From the NCBI GenBank assembly GCA_947644545.1, contig CANRZW010000036.1:1-37197 (forward strand): a stretch of DNA of 37,197 bases, given 5' to 3'. The notes beneath the pieces were generated by a model. That model was not told the DNA's origin and searched no databases. It saw only the letters and a program-made list of their open reading frames with translations. This DNA is from an uncultured Lachnospiraceae bacterium. Its GTDB lineage: Bacteria > Bacillota > Clostridia > Lachnospirales > Lachnospiraceae. Both the position numbers and the translations under genes were made by a program. Of the stretch, positions 26,360-34,080 are shown piece after piece. How positions within the stretch are numbered: position 1 is the stretch's first letter; each line of letters starts with the position of its first letter.

Positions 26360-26368
26360 TTTATACCA
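26360..26368 (-). promoter_or_regulatory. Probable promoter of the kinase/solute-binding unit
   Basis: TGGTATAAA on the minus strand is an extended -10, about 35 bases before the kinase ATG. No strong -35 is seen. The 26369-26513 stretch holds nothing else I can support. Confidence 0.5.
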
Positions 26369-26513
26369 CGTAATTTATTGTTTTATCTTATCACGAATCC
26401 CCACGGGAAACAAGCGCAAAACATGCTGCTCTCTTTGTCCGGCTGTTACTTCGCCGTCGCTGATGAATGGCTGCAATAAAATAAAATTTAGAGCGCTAAA
26501 CTCGCAGGAGTTC

Positions 26514-26554
26514 AAAAAGACGGTACAGTCTTTGCAATCGAGACTATACCGCCT
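26514..26554 (-). terminator. Rho-independent terminator closing the LacI-regulated operon
   Basis: A 14-bp stem with two G-T pairs (26518-26531 with 26541-26554) and a 9-base loop is followed on the minus strand by TTTTTG. It lies 9 bases after the stop of the decayed frame at 26564 and about 135 bases after the nucleoside-hydrolase-like gene. Confidence 0.85.
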
Positions 26555-26563
26555 AATCTGAAA

Positions 26564-26688
26564 TTACTTCCTGATCACCGCAAACGCGAGGCCTGCCGGC
26601 TTTTTACTTTATGTATCCCCTTCTGCAAAACTCTTCCAGTATTTCTCTTTGGGGAACTGTATAATTTTGACATTTTGTGAAGCATGGT
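26564..26688 (-). pseudogene. Remnant of the 3' end of an unidentified gene
   Basis: Between the stop of the nucleoside-hydrolase-like gene and the terminator, one minus-strand frame reads KIIQFPKEKYWKSFAEGD, a T, an in-frame TAA (26609-26611), then SKKPAGLAFAVIRK and a second TAA at 26564-26566, just before the terminator. The composition looks like a natural protein C-terminus with a premature stop. There is no start codon or ribosome site for it. I do not recognise the parent. It could be chance, or a C-terminus lost from a neighbour by frameshift. Confidence 0.35.
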
Positions 26689-27615
26689 TCAGCTTTCCTG
26701 ATTCGGGAAATTCAGCTGCATTTTGCAGAAAAAGTCCTCCAGTGTCAGCCTCGAATCCAACGTATGATACACTCTTATCTTCCGATTTCCCTTTTCATAA
26801 ATATAATGACCATCCGTAAGATCAAAACAGGGAGCTTCTATTTCTTGATAAATACTCGTTTTCTCCGCCTCCTCCATCAGCACTGCGATGACCCCCTGAT
26901 CTCCAAGACCCCAGGTCTCTCCGTGCGGCCAGGACAGATCGTCTCCCCGTTGCTCGTTGAAATCCACCATCTGCTCGAACAAGTATCTGCCAATCTTTCC
27001 ATATGGACTTACTTTCAGCTGTAACTCTGCCAGTGTCACCGACATTTGTTTATAGACATCCATCGGCACCTGCCAAAGAGGCATCCCGGATCGAAACACT
27101 ACATTAGCCGCATGGATATCCTGGAAAAGATTAAACTCCCTTCCTCCCTGTGGATAAATGCCACCGCCAATCCAGATCGCTGTCATGCGGCTACAGATTT
27201 CCGGTTTCATAAGGATGGCTGAGGCAAGATCCGTGATTGCGCCCTGCAGGCCAATATACAGCGGTCGATCGTCCTCTTTCATTGCCTCCTCAATGATAAA
27301 TGATGCCCCTTCCGAAACAATCGGCGTCTTATCATCCGCAAGCCCTGTCGGCGCTCCTGTCAGAACCGGATATTGGCCTTCCAGATGCATAAGCTGCAGT
27401 ACCTTGAGCACCTCCTCATAACTGGCCCTGGCCGTTTCTCCCTGTGGATATCTGTTCTGTCCCTTATCAAAATGCCCGGCAATAATCCCTCTCACGTCCA
27501 GTTTGGGAGTCATCAGTTGATGCACCACCGCATATTGATCATCCGCCTCGTTTTTGCAATCTGTATGGATAATCAGTCTCACTCGCTTTTGTTCCGGAAC
27601 TTTAAACTGATACAT
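26689..27615 (-). CDS. Nucleoside-hydrolase-like protein
   Basis: The 308-residue protein resembles the inosine-uridine nucleoside hydrolase fold. Its N-terminal HTDCKNEADDQYAV (Asp19, Asp25, Asp26) takes the place of the calcium-binding DTDPGxDD motif, in the variant TDxxNEADD form seen in IunH/DUF1593-like proteins. Later segments VLTGAPTGL, GLQGAITDLASAI, IWIGGGIYPQGGREFNLFQDIHAANVV fit the family (GG and N/D residues of the pocket). Usual activity is hydrolysis of N-ribosides, but here it follows a glucosidase and a hydrolase in a sugar operon, so the substrate may be another glycoside. ATG at 27615 has GGAGG 8 bases upstream. It may have an own promoter. Confidence 0.8.
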   Translation of the reverse strand: MYQFKVPEQKRVRLIIHTDCKNEADDQYAVVHQLMTPKLDVRGIIAGHFDKGQNRYPQGETARASYEEVLKVLQLMHLEGQYPVLTGAPTGLADDKTPIVSEGASFIIEEAMKEDDRPLYIGLQGAITDLASAILMKPEICSRMTAIWIGGGIYPQGGREFNLFQDIHAANVVFRSGMPLWQVPMDVYKQMSVTLAELQLKVSPYGKIGRYLFEQMVDFNEQRGDDLSWPHGETWGLGDQGVIAVLMEEAEKTSIYQEIEAPCFDLTDGHYIYEKGNRKIRVYHTLDSRLTLEDFFCKMQLNFPNQES

Positions 27616-27637
27616 TTTCTTACCTCCATCCTTGTTC

Positions 27638-27665
27638 TTTATACAATAAATTATATTCATTTCAA
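27638..27665 (-). promoter_or_regulatory. Possible internal promoter for the nucleoside-hydrolase-like gene
   Basis: TTGAAA and TATAAA are 16 bases apart on the minus strand, about 23 bases before the ATG at 27615, leaving a short leader with the ribosome site. Confidence 0.5.
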
Positions 27666-27831
27666 TATTCACTGCACCTGCGCACGCTGACGGCTTTTCC
27701 GTTCATAACTGTTTCGCTCTGCTTACAAACTGCATCCAGAACAGGCTATGCCTGAAATTTGTGCCATAACATACACTGATTCCATACAGAAAAGATGCAA
27801 AAAACGAACGCTGTCGTATCACTTTTTTCAT

Positions 27832-27860
27832 ATTATAAGACAGAATCCTATAAATGACAA
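27832..27860 (-). promoter_or_regulatory. Near-consensus promoter after the alpha/beta hydrolase gene
   Basis: TTGTCA and TATAAT are exactly 17 bases apart on the minus strand, directly after the hydrolase stop codon. Transcription would start near 27825, over 200 bases before the next gene. The stretch 27666-27825 has no clear gene; a 42-codon frame starting at the ATG just after the -10 has no ribosome site. Confidence 0.6.
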
Positions 27861-29363
27861 CTAAGCTCCAAGCCCTCTTTTCCTTGCAATCTCCACATGT
27901 TCTGCCACATAGTCCTGCCAGTCATCCGGAAGCAAGAATCCTGCCGCCATAAGTTCTTCCGCATTCTGCTCGATCAGGCGCCGGTATTTCTCCAGATTGC
28001 CGTACAGTTCTGTCAACATCATCGGCGAAAACGGATATACTGTCCCGAAAAGCGCATCATAACTACCGTCTTTCCTTCTGCAGGCACTGCTGTATCTTCC
28101 CACCGGATATTCCACACTGGCAATGCGGATGCCTCCCTTTGCGTTGCCGAAAGCGTCCGTCAGATTCTTTACTTTAACAGACGGTGCATCCTTACCAATC
28201 ACAAAAGGATCGCAATCCTCTTCTCCGGCGGCAGCCGTCTCAATCCTCGGCGCATGAGGCGCTGGCACATTGTCCCTTCCCCAGACATACAACGCGTTTA
28301 GAGCCGCCTGGAAAATATACTGGTAAGGAACATCCAAAGGCTCTCCTTCCACGCCCGCGAAGCTCAGGCCCTGGCCGATCTTTTCCGTATCTCTGGCCAG
28401 ATATCCTTCATAGTAATCCAGAAGATTATACTTTGTGTCATGGCTGGTGCCCGGAAGCTGCCAGCTGCGGAATCTGTAGCCCGGCACATCCGCATCCGTG
28501 CCCCAGTTGGCGCCTCTGTTCTCACTCTCGGTGTTGATTGCGATCACCGGTTCTCCTGTAAATACCTGTCCCTGTGCAGGAACAGAGCCTTCCATGAAGA
28601 TCCTGCCGTCTGTATCCGCAGGTTCGTAGGCATTAATCGGAGCCAGGGAAGAATCTCCGCCAGCCATCAGGTATCCGTCAAACAACGGGCGGCCTTTTCC
28701 ACTGCCCGGCTGGTTTGCAAAGGAATGGATTGTACGATTTACATAAAGTGTAGACTGCGACCATCCCAGAAGGTAAAGATAACTCCTGCCATACTCCCTG
28801 ATGGGATTTAGAGGATCCTCCGTTCGCAAAAGCCTGGCCAGGTCATTCTGCATATCCCAGTAAAGCCCTGACTCGTACTGCTCCATAAAGGGTCCGATTC
28901 CCCACTTGGACTTGTCCGGGATCTTCCGCGAGGGATCCGGATTCGCCCAATTGATCTTCTCATATCGCTTCCCGTCGAAACGTTTCAAAGCATCCACCAC
29001 ATGCCCCTTGCTGCTGATCCCGATATAAATATCGCCATGGCGCATAATAAATTTCCAGGTATTGACCCACATGCGGTCGATATCCATACAGGCCGAAGCA
29101 TTCAGAATCTCCACCACCACATTGCCGCTGAACTGCGACACGTCCTTCGGTCTTCTTACGATAAGCCTTGTGGTGTAAGGACAGTTTTCATAGCGGGGTG
29201 TGACAGCGTGATCCAGTCCTTTCTCCGTATATACATTGGCCGTACCGGACATGAAATACTCATCCTCCACATATCCTGCTGCCTCAAAATTGCATTTTCC
29301 CGCTGCCGCCTGAAAAGGGTAGGACTCTGCCGTCGTGGGAATGAATTCCATTTTCTGTATCAT
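27861..29363 (-). CDS. PF20091-like alpha/beta hydrolase
   Basis: The 500-residue protein looks like a member of the alpha/beta hydrolase group PF20091 (Abhydrolase_10). It starts MIQKMEFIPTTAESYPFQAA and has a jelly-like N-terminal part, then the nucleophile elbow LGWSQSTLY (Ser202) and a late LPGTSHDTKYN with a histidine that could complete the triad. No signal peptide is seen, so it is cytoplasmic and should act on imported compounds, perhaps as an esterase. ATG at 29363 has GGAG about 9 bases upstream; a longer frame would overlap the GH3 gene. It lies 23 bases after GH3. The natural substrate is unknown. Confidence 0.8.
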   Translation of the reverse strand: MIQKMEFIPTTAESYPFQAAAGKCNFEAAGYVEDEYFMSGTANVYTEKGLDHAVTPRYENCPYTTRLIVRRPKDVSQFSGNVVVEILNASACMDIDRMWVNTWKFIMRHGDIYIGISSKGHVVDALKRFDGKRYEKINWANPDPSRKIPDKSKWGIGPFMEQYESGLYWDMQNDLARLLRTEDPLNPIREYGRSYLYLLGWSQSTLYVNRTIHSFANQPGSGKGRPLFDGYLMAGGDSSLAPINAYEPADTDGRIFMEGSVPAQGQVFTGEPVIAINTESENRGANWGTDADVPGYRFRSWQLPGTSHDTKYNLLDYYEGYLARDTEKIGQGLSFAGVEGEPLDVPYQYIFQAALNALYVWGRDNVPAPHAPRIETAAAGEEDCDPFVIGKDAPSVKVKNLTDAFGNAKGGIRIASVEYPVGRYSSACRRKDGSYDALFGTVYPFSPMMLTELYGNLEKYRRLIEQNAEELMAAGFLLPDDWQDYVAEHVEIARKRGLGA

Positions 29364-29386
29364 AGCGCTTTCTCCTTTCGTTTTCC

Positions 29387-32038
29387 TTATCTTATTTTCT
29401 CGCTCTTTTCGGTACGCACCCATTCCGGCTCCGTCCCGACATGTACATAATAGCTTTCGGCACCCTCATAGAGGTCACTGCGCAGAATCAGCCTGAGTAC
29501 ATGCAGGGCGCAACGCTGTAAGTCCGCCAGCGCGACAGTGCCGTCCTTTACGCGGGCAATAATATCCTCTCTGTCATGATCGGACCCCGGCATGATGATA
29601 TCATTGCCTGCACTGGTACACAGATGAGAGATCGTATTGCCATAGCGCAACGGCTTTTCCCTGTCTACGGCGGAGAACATATCGACTCCGGTCTCCGTCA
29701 TCAGCCAATCGGTCATAATCATTCCCTCATAGCCCCATTCATCCCGGCACACATAGGTCAAAAGATCTTTGCTATTGGCCGCATGCACGCCGTTAATCAG
29801 ATTATAAGATGACATAATACATCCCGGCTGAGCGGTACGGATGGCAATCTCAAACCCTTTCAGATAGATTTCCCGTAAAGCCCGCTCCGAAACATGGGCG
29901 CAGGAATGCATACGGTTACGTTCATTAGAATTCACTGCAAAGTGCTTTACCGTACCGGTAATACCCGGGTACTTTTGTAAAGCCAGTATATCGGCTGCGG
30001 CATAAGTGCCGGTAAGCAGCGGATCTTCTGAATAATATTCAAAGTTCCGTCCGCCCAGCGGATCCCTGTGCAGATTCATGGAAGGCTTTAGCGCAGTCTG
30101 CATCCAGATTTCCTTCATTTCTCTGCCATACATCCGGCTAATCTCGGCAAACAGTTCCAGATTCCAGGAAAGAGCTGCCGTAGAGGAAACCGGAAATGCT
30201 GTACAGGGCTGGTAATGATGTTCCACAATTTCCGAATCCCTTGTATGGTCAAAGAGCCGATCAGGATTCTCCTTCTGAGGCACTACCTGTACCGATCCGT
30301 CCTGATATACCACAAATTCCGGATCCACATGCAGTCCTGCAGGACCGTCGGAACAAACATGCTCTCTGATATCCCTGGATTCCAGGCAGATATCCGTAGT
30401 CTGTGCAGCAGATCCCGGCACTCTGTAATCGGAGGCCGCCTCGAAGAAATACTGCAGTCCTTTGCAATTTCCGGTGATGAGGTACGCCATCTCCTCAATG
30501 GTAAGCTGTGCCGTCAACTCTTCAGCGGTATAACAGCCTGCAAGTACATCCTCTGCCGTAATTACGGTTTCCGGATGCATATCCTTCAACAGCTCCGCCT
30601 CCGAATAGACGGGTTTCTTAGTCACAAAATCACCTGCCGACAATACGATCTGCATGGCATTCTTCTTTTCCTCTTCTTCCTCCTCATAACACCAGGGCTT
30701 TATGCCTTCTTTGGAAATCTCCTTCCCTGCCTCGCTGTCGGCAAACAAATTCTTTAACTGTTCCACTACCACTGTGCCTTCCATCCGGATGCAGGCAGCG
30801 ATCGTGGTACTCCGTGAGGAGTTGCCCACCCGCAGATAATACCCGCCTTCCTCCAGCAGGTAAGCGGCATCATCCGCACTGTAAGATGCAAGTGATACGG
30901 TAGGAAAACGGATCGTGAGGATCTGGCTTTCTGTCGGTTCCAAAAGATCTGTCTTCGCATATGCCTTTAATTCCTGATAGGGCTTCTCCAATTTTCCGTC
31001 AGGCGCAGAGGCATAGACCTGCACTACTTCCTTCCCGGCGAATACTTTTCCGGTATTTTCCACCTTAACCTTAAGAACAATTTCCCTTTCATCGGCCCAC
31101 ACATCTACAGTCTTCATCGAAAAAGATGTATAAGACAGGCCAAACCCGAATGGATATCCCGGTTCCACGCCAAAAGTATCAAAGTACCGATACCCAACAT
31201 AGATTCCTTCCTCATAATAAACGTCGTCCATGTTCCCTTCCTGGTATCCGAAGTTCTTCGCCGTACTGTAATCCTGATACGAAAGTGCCCAGGTATCCGC
31301 CAGCTTTCCGGATGGAACCTGTTCCCCGCACAGCACATCCGCCACGGAAAGTCCTCCCGGCGCCCCCTGCTGCCCTACAAGAAGAATTGCATTTATACCG
31401 TCCACAGATTTGATCCAAGCTGTCTCCACAGGACCGCACACGTTTAAAACCAGAATAAATTTATCATACGCCCCGGCCAAAAACTCTATCGCCCGTTTTT
31501 CACTTTCCGCAAGTTCATAATCGCCCGGCTCACACTTCCTGTCGTCGCCTTCCCCCGCACTCCTTGCCAGAACAAAGATTGCCGTATCGCTCTCGCTGCT
31601 TTCCATATCCTCTTTTGTAACAGCTTCCGTTTCCTTCGCCGGCATGTCTCCGCTTGCCAGCATCAGCGCCAGGCCGCCGCCTGCGCCTTCCTCCTGCGTC
31701 TTTTTCAGGAAGGCGGCAAACTCCCGTCTGCGCCGCGCATCCTGTCTGTCCAGCCAGTCTTTTGTCGTCACCTGAAAACCCGCAAGTTCCAACCCTTCTT
31801 CGATAGAATAGGCATGTCTGGTAATCGTCATTCCGGAACCGGTTCCGCCACGGACCGTGTTCCGTGCACCCTCTCCATAGAGAGCAATCTTTCCCCCGGC
31901 CTTTAAGGGCAGGGAACCGTCATTCTTCAACAAAACCATACATTCTCCCGCCAGCGCGCGGGTTCTTTTGAAATGCTCTTTTTCCAATTTGGTTTCTCCG
32001 GGCATCGTCCCGGAAAGATATTTATAACGTCTCTTCAT
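29387..32038 (-). CDS. Circularly permuted GH3 beta-glycosidase
   Basis: The 883-residue enzyme has GH3 parts in permuted order. The usual C-terminal alpha/beta sandwich comes first (about 25-260, ECMVLLKNDGSLPL and SGEGDD-like loop AGEGDDRKCEPGDYEL). A fibronectin-like domain follows (about 310-420), and the TIM barrel comes last (about 510-855) with GRNFEYYSEDPLL (663-675), VKHF (Lys698, His699) and the nucleophile in MTDW (Asp777). This permutation is known from rumen and gut Clostridia glucosidases. No signal peptide, so it cleaves imported glycosides. The ATG has no good ribosome site and lies behind a hairpin; a four-codon frame (ATG at 32052) ends on it. Confidence 0.93.
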   Translation of the reverse strand: MKRRYKYLSGTMPGETKLEKEHFKRTRALAGECMVLLKNDGSLPLKAGGKIALYGEGARNTVRGGTGSGMTITRHAYSIEEGLELAGFQVTTKDWLDRQDARRRREFAAFLKKTQEEGAGGGLALMLASGDMPAKETEAVTKEDMESSESDTAIFVLARSAGEGDDRKCEPGDYELAESEKRAIEFLAGAYDKFILVLNVCGPVETAWIKSVDGINAILLVGQQGAPGGLSVADVLCGEQVPSGKLADTWALSYQDYSTAKNFGYQEGNMDDVYYEEGIYVGYRYFDTFGVEPGYPFGFGLSYTSFSMKTVDVWADEREIVLKVKVENTGKVFAGKEVVQVYASAPDGKLEKPYQELKAYAKTDLLEPTESQILTIRFPTVSLASYSADDAAYLLEEGGYYLRVGNSSRSTTIAACIRMEGTVVVEQLKNLFADSEAGKEISKEGIKPWCYEEEEEEKKNAMQIVLSAGDFVTKKPVYSEAELLKDMHPETVITAEDVLAGCYTAEELTAQLTIEEMAYLITGNCKGLQYFFEAASDYRVPGSAAQTTDICLESRDIREHVCSDGPAGLHVDPEFVVYQDGSVQVVPQKENPDRLFDHTRDSEIVEHHYQPCTAFPVSSTAALSWNLELFAEISRMYGREMKEIWMQTALKPSMNLHRDPLGGRNFEYYSEDPLLTGTYAAADILALQKYPGITGTVKHFAVNSNERNRMHSCAHVSERALREIYLKGFEIAIRTAQPGCIMSSYNLINGVHAANSKDLLTYVCRDEWGYEGMIMTDWLMTETGVDMFSAVDREKPLRYGNTISHLCTSAGNDIIMPGSDHDREDIIARVKDGTVALADLQRCALHVLRLILRSDLYEGAESYYVHVGTEPEWVRTEKSEKIR

Positions 32039-32049
32039 ATAGAGTTCAT

Positions 32050-32085
32050 GGCTGCACAGACCGCCGTCGGCAGATCTATGCAGCC
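32050..32085 (-). other. Leader hairpin before the GH3 gene
   Basis: GGCTGCA pairs perfectly with TGCAGCC around 22 bases that contain an inner CCG/CGG pair. AAAGGA (32089-32094) lies on its upstream side and the GH3 ATG 12 bases after it. There is no T run, so it is not a terminator. Confidence 0.5.
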
Positions 32086-32141
32086 TTTTCCTTTCTGCTA
32101 AATATAATAACGATAGTTCCTACTGCTCATGGCAATACTCT

Positions 32142-33035
32142 TTATCCCTTCACGGCTCCCAGAGCGATACCCTTGGAATAATACTTCTGTAAGAAGGGGA
32201 ACACGGCAATAATAGGCAGGATCGCCACAAATGCGATCGCCATCTGCACACCCGTGCTTGGCACCTTCGAGAGGGTAGCCGCCAGATCGGAACTCACATT
32301 GCCACTGTTCTGGGACAGGAACTGAATATCCGACACCATCTTGTTCAGCAGACTCTGTATGGCGTAAAGATCCGTCCGCTGCGTGATATAATACAATCCG
32401 TTGTTCCAATCATTCCAATAAGCCAACGCCGAAAAGGTACCGATCGTCACCAGAATGGGCTTGCCCAGAGGCAATACGATACTGGTAAAGATCTTCGGCT
32501 GGCTCGCTCCGTCAATTTGTGCCGCCTCATATAGGGTGTCTGGAATACTGGTCTCAAAGTATGTCCGCATGAGAAGAATATTCATAGGGCTGAGCATCAG
32601 GTTGGGCAGAATCAGGCCCCATACCGTATCCTTCACCCCTATATAATTCGACCATAAAATATAGGATGGTACCAGACCGCCATTAAAGAGCATGGTAAAA
32701 AATACGAGGAAGGTGATCACTCTCCTTGCCGGCAGCTTCTTAAGCGACAGTGGATAAGCAAACAGCGCTGTCATGGCGATATTTGCAACAGTGCCTGTAG
32801 CGGTGATCAGGATCGTCATACCATAGGCACGGAAGATCTTGTCACCGGATCGGAAAATATACTCATACGCGCCCAGGCTGAACTTCCCCGGTATAAAGGA
32901 ATACCCGTTGGCTAACAGCACATTCTCATCTGTGAGAGACGACATGAGCAGCAGTACAAACGGTAATATGACAAGAGCCGTCACCAACAACATCACTGTG
33001 TTGGCAAGGATCTGATATCCACGATTTCTCTTCAT
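32142..33035 (-). CDS. Carbohydrate ABC permease, LplC/MalG type
   Basis: This 297-residue inner-membrane permease has six hydrophobic segments and the EAA loop DTLYEAAQIDGASQPKIFTSIVLPLGKP near residues 180-207, where the ATPase docks. LSPMNILLMRTYF and the C-terminal QKYYSKGIALGAVKG are typical of the LplC group. AAAGGAGG precedes the ATG. It lies 15 bases after the LplB-type gene and forms a transporter with it and the lipoprotein at 34081. The ATPase is not encoded here and is probably a shared MsmK/UgpC-type protein. Substrate: oligosaccharide or glycoside, inferred from GH3. Confidence 0.93.
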   Translation of the reverse strand: MKRNRGYQILANTVMLLVTALVILPFVLLLMSSLTDENVLLANGYSFIPGKFSLGAYEYIFRSGDKIFRAYGMTILITATGTVANIAMTALFAYPLSLKKLPARRVITFLVFFTMLFNGGLVPSYILWSNYIGVKDTVWGLILPNLMLSPMNILLMRTYFETSIPDTLYEAAQIDGASQPKIFTSIVLPLGKPILVTIGTFSALAYWNDWNNGLYYITQRTDLYAIQSLLNKMVSDIQFLSQNSGNVSSDLAATLSKVPSTGVQMAIAFVAILPIIAVFPFLQKYYSKGIALGAVKG

Positions 33036-33050
33036 CCTGTTATTCCTCCT

Positions 33051-33998
33051 TTAGAATAAGGCATTCTCTTTGCTGACCTTACTTACGATCAGATTAGCGA
33101 GCAACACCAGCACAAAGCCTACCAGAGACTGATAAACACCCGCCGCAGAAGACATGCCTATATTATTCTGCTGCATCAATCCCCGGTATACGTAAGTATC
33201 TATAACATTCGTTGTGGAATACAACATTCCCGAATTACGCGGCACCTGATAGAATAAGCCGAAATCCGAATAGAATATACGCCCCACACTGAGCAGTGTC
33301 AGGGTAATGACATTGGGCAGAATTGAGGGCAGTGTAATATTCAGGATCTGCTTCAACTTGCCTGCCCCGTCCAATTCCGCCGCCTCATAAAGGCTCGGGT
33401 CTATGCCGTTGATAGCCGATATGTAGATCAGGCATCCGTATCCCACCCCTTTCCAGGTATTGACGAATATCAGAATCGCCGGCCAGTATTTCGGCTCATT
33501 GTACCAGAAGATCGGTTCCCGCCCCAAAGCCGGAAGGATCGTTTTATTTACAATTCCGCTCTGCATACTGAAAAATGCAAAAACGATGTACCCTACGATG
33601 ACCATCGACATCAGAAAGGGAAACAGAATCGCACTCTGATATAGCTTCTTTAAGTGTTTCGATGTAACGTCACAGATAAAAATCGCAAACAAAATACCCA
33701 AAAAAGTATTGAGTATGATAAACACAATATTATATAAAAGCGTGTTCCTTGTGATCACAAAAGCGTCACTGGAACTGAACAGGAACTCGAAATTCTTAAA
33801 ACCCACCCAATCACTGGCAAGGATCCCTTTCTTAAAATCTACATTTTTAAAAGCGATGACGATGCCGAGCATGGGAAGATAGTTATTGATAATGATATAC
33901 ACCGCGCCAGGAAGCATCATCAAAAAGAGGGGATACCAGGTCTTGAATTTCTGCATTCTGGACGAAGTTGTTTTCGCCACAACCTTCTCTTCCTTCAT
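33051..33998 (-). CDS. Carbohydrate ABC permease, LplB/MalF type
   Basis: A 315-residue permease with six membrane segments. YPLFLMMLPGAVYIIINNYLPM at the start and the EAA loop DPSLYEAAELDGAGKLKQILNITLPSI are LplB signatures, as is the C-terminal VLLANLIVSKVSKENALF ending. TAGGAGGATAAT precedes the ATG. It is the partner of the LplC-type permease. A strong hairpin lies in the gap between it and the binding protein gene. Confidence 0.94.
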   Translation of the reverse strand: MKEEKVVAKTTSSRMQKFKTWYPLFLMMLPGAVYIIINNYLPMLGIVIAFKNVDFKKGILASDWVGFKNFEFLFSSSDAFVITRNTLLYNIVFIILNTFLGILFAIFICDVTSKHLKKLYQSAILFPFLMSMVIVGYIVFAFFSMQSGIVNKTILPALGREPIFWYNEPKYWPAILIFVNTWKGVGYGCLIYISAINGIDPSLYEAAELDGAGKLKQILNITLPSILPNVITLTLLSVGRIFYSDFGLFYQVPRNSGMLYSTTNVIDTYVYRGLMQQNNIGMSSAAGVYQSLVGFVLVLLANLIVSKVSKENALF

Positions 33999-34034
33999 AT
34001 TATCCTCCTATCTCCACACTTGTTGCCTGTTAAC

Positions 34035-34062
34035 ATCCACGATCCCGCTCAGGCGGAATCGT
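34035..34062 (-). other. Intercistronic hairpin after the binding protein gene
   Basis: A 12-bp stem with one G-T pair around a TCAG loop, not followed by T. Such stems after binding protein genes in ABC operons often protect the upstream message and lower permease expression; that role is inference. Confidence 0.65.
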
Positions 34063-34080
34063 GGAATCAGTTCTTCTATG

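Noticed and set aside
27707..27835. 42-codon frame starting just after the TATAAT at 27832
   Set aside because: The ATG would lie before the transcription start, there is no ribosome site, and the product has no familiar features.
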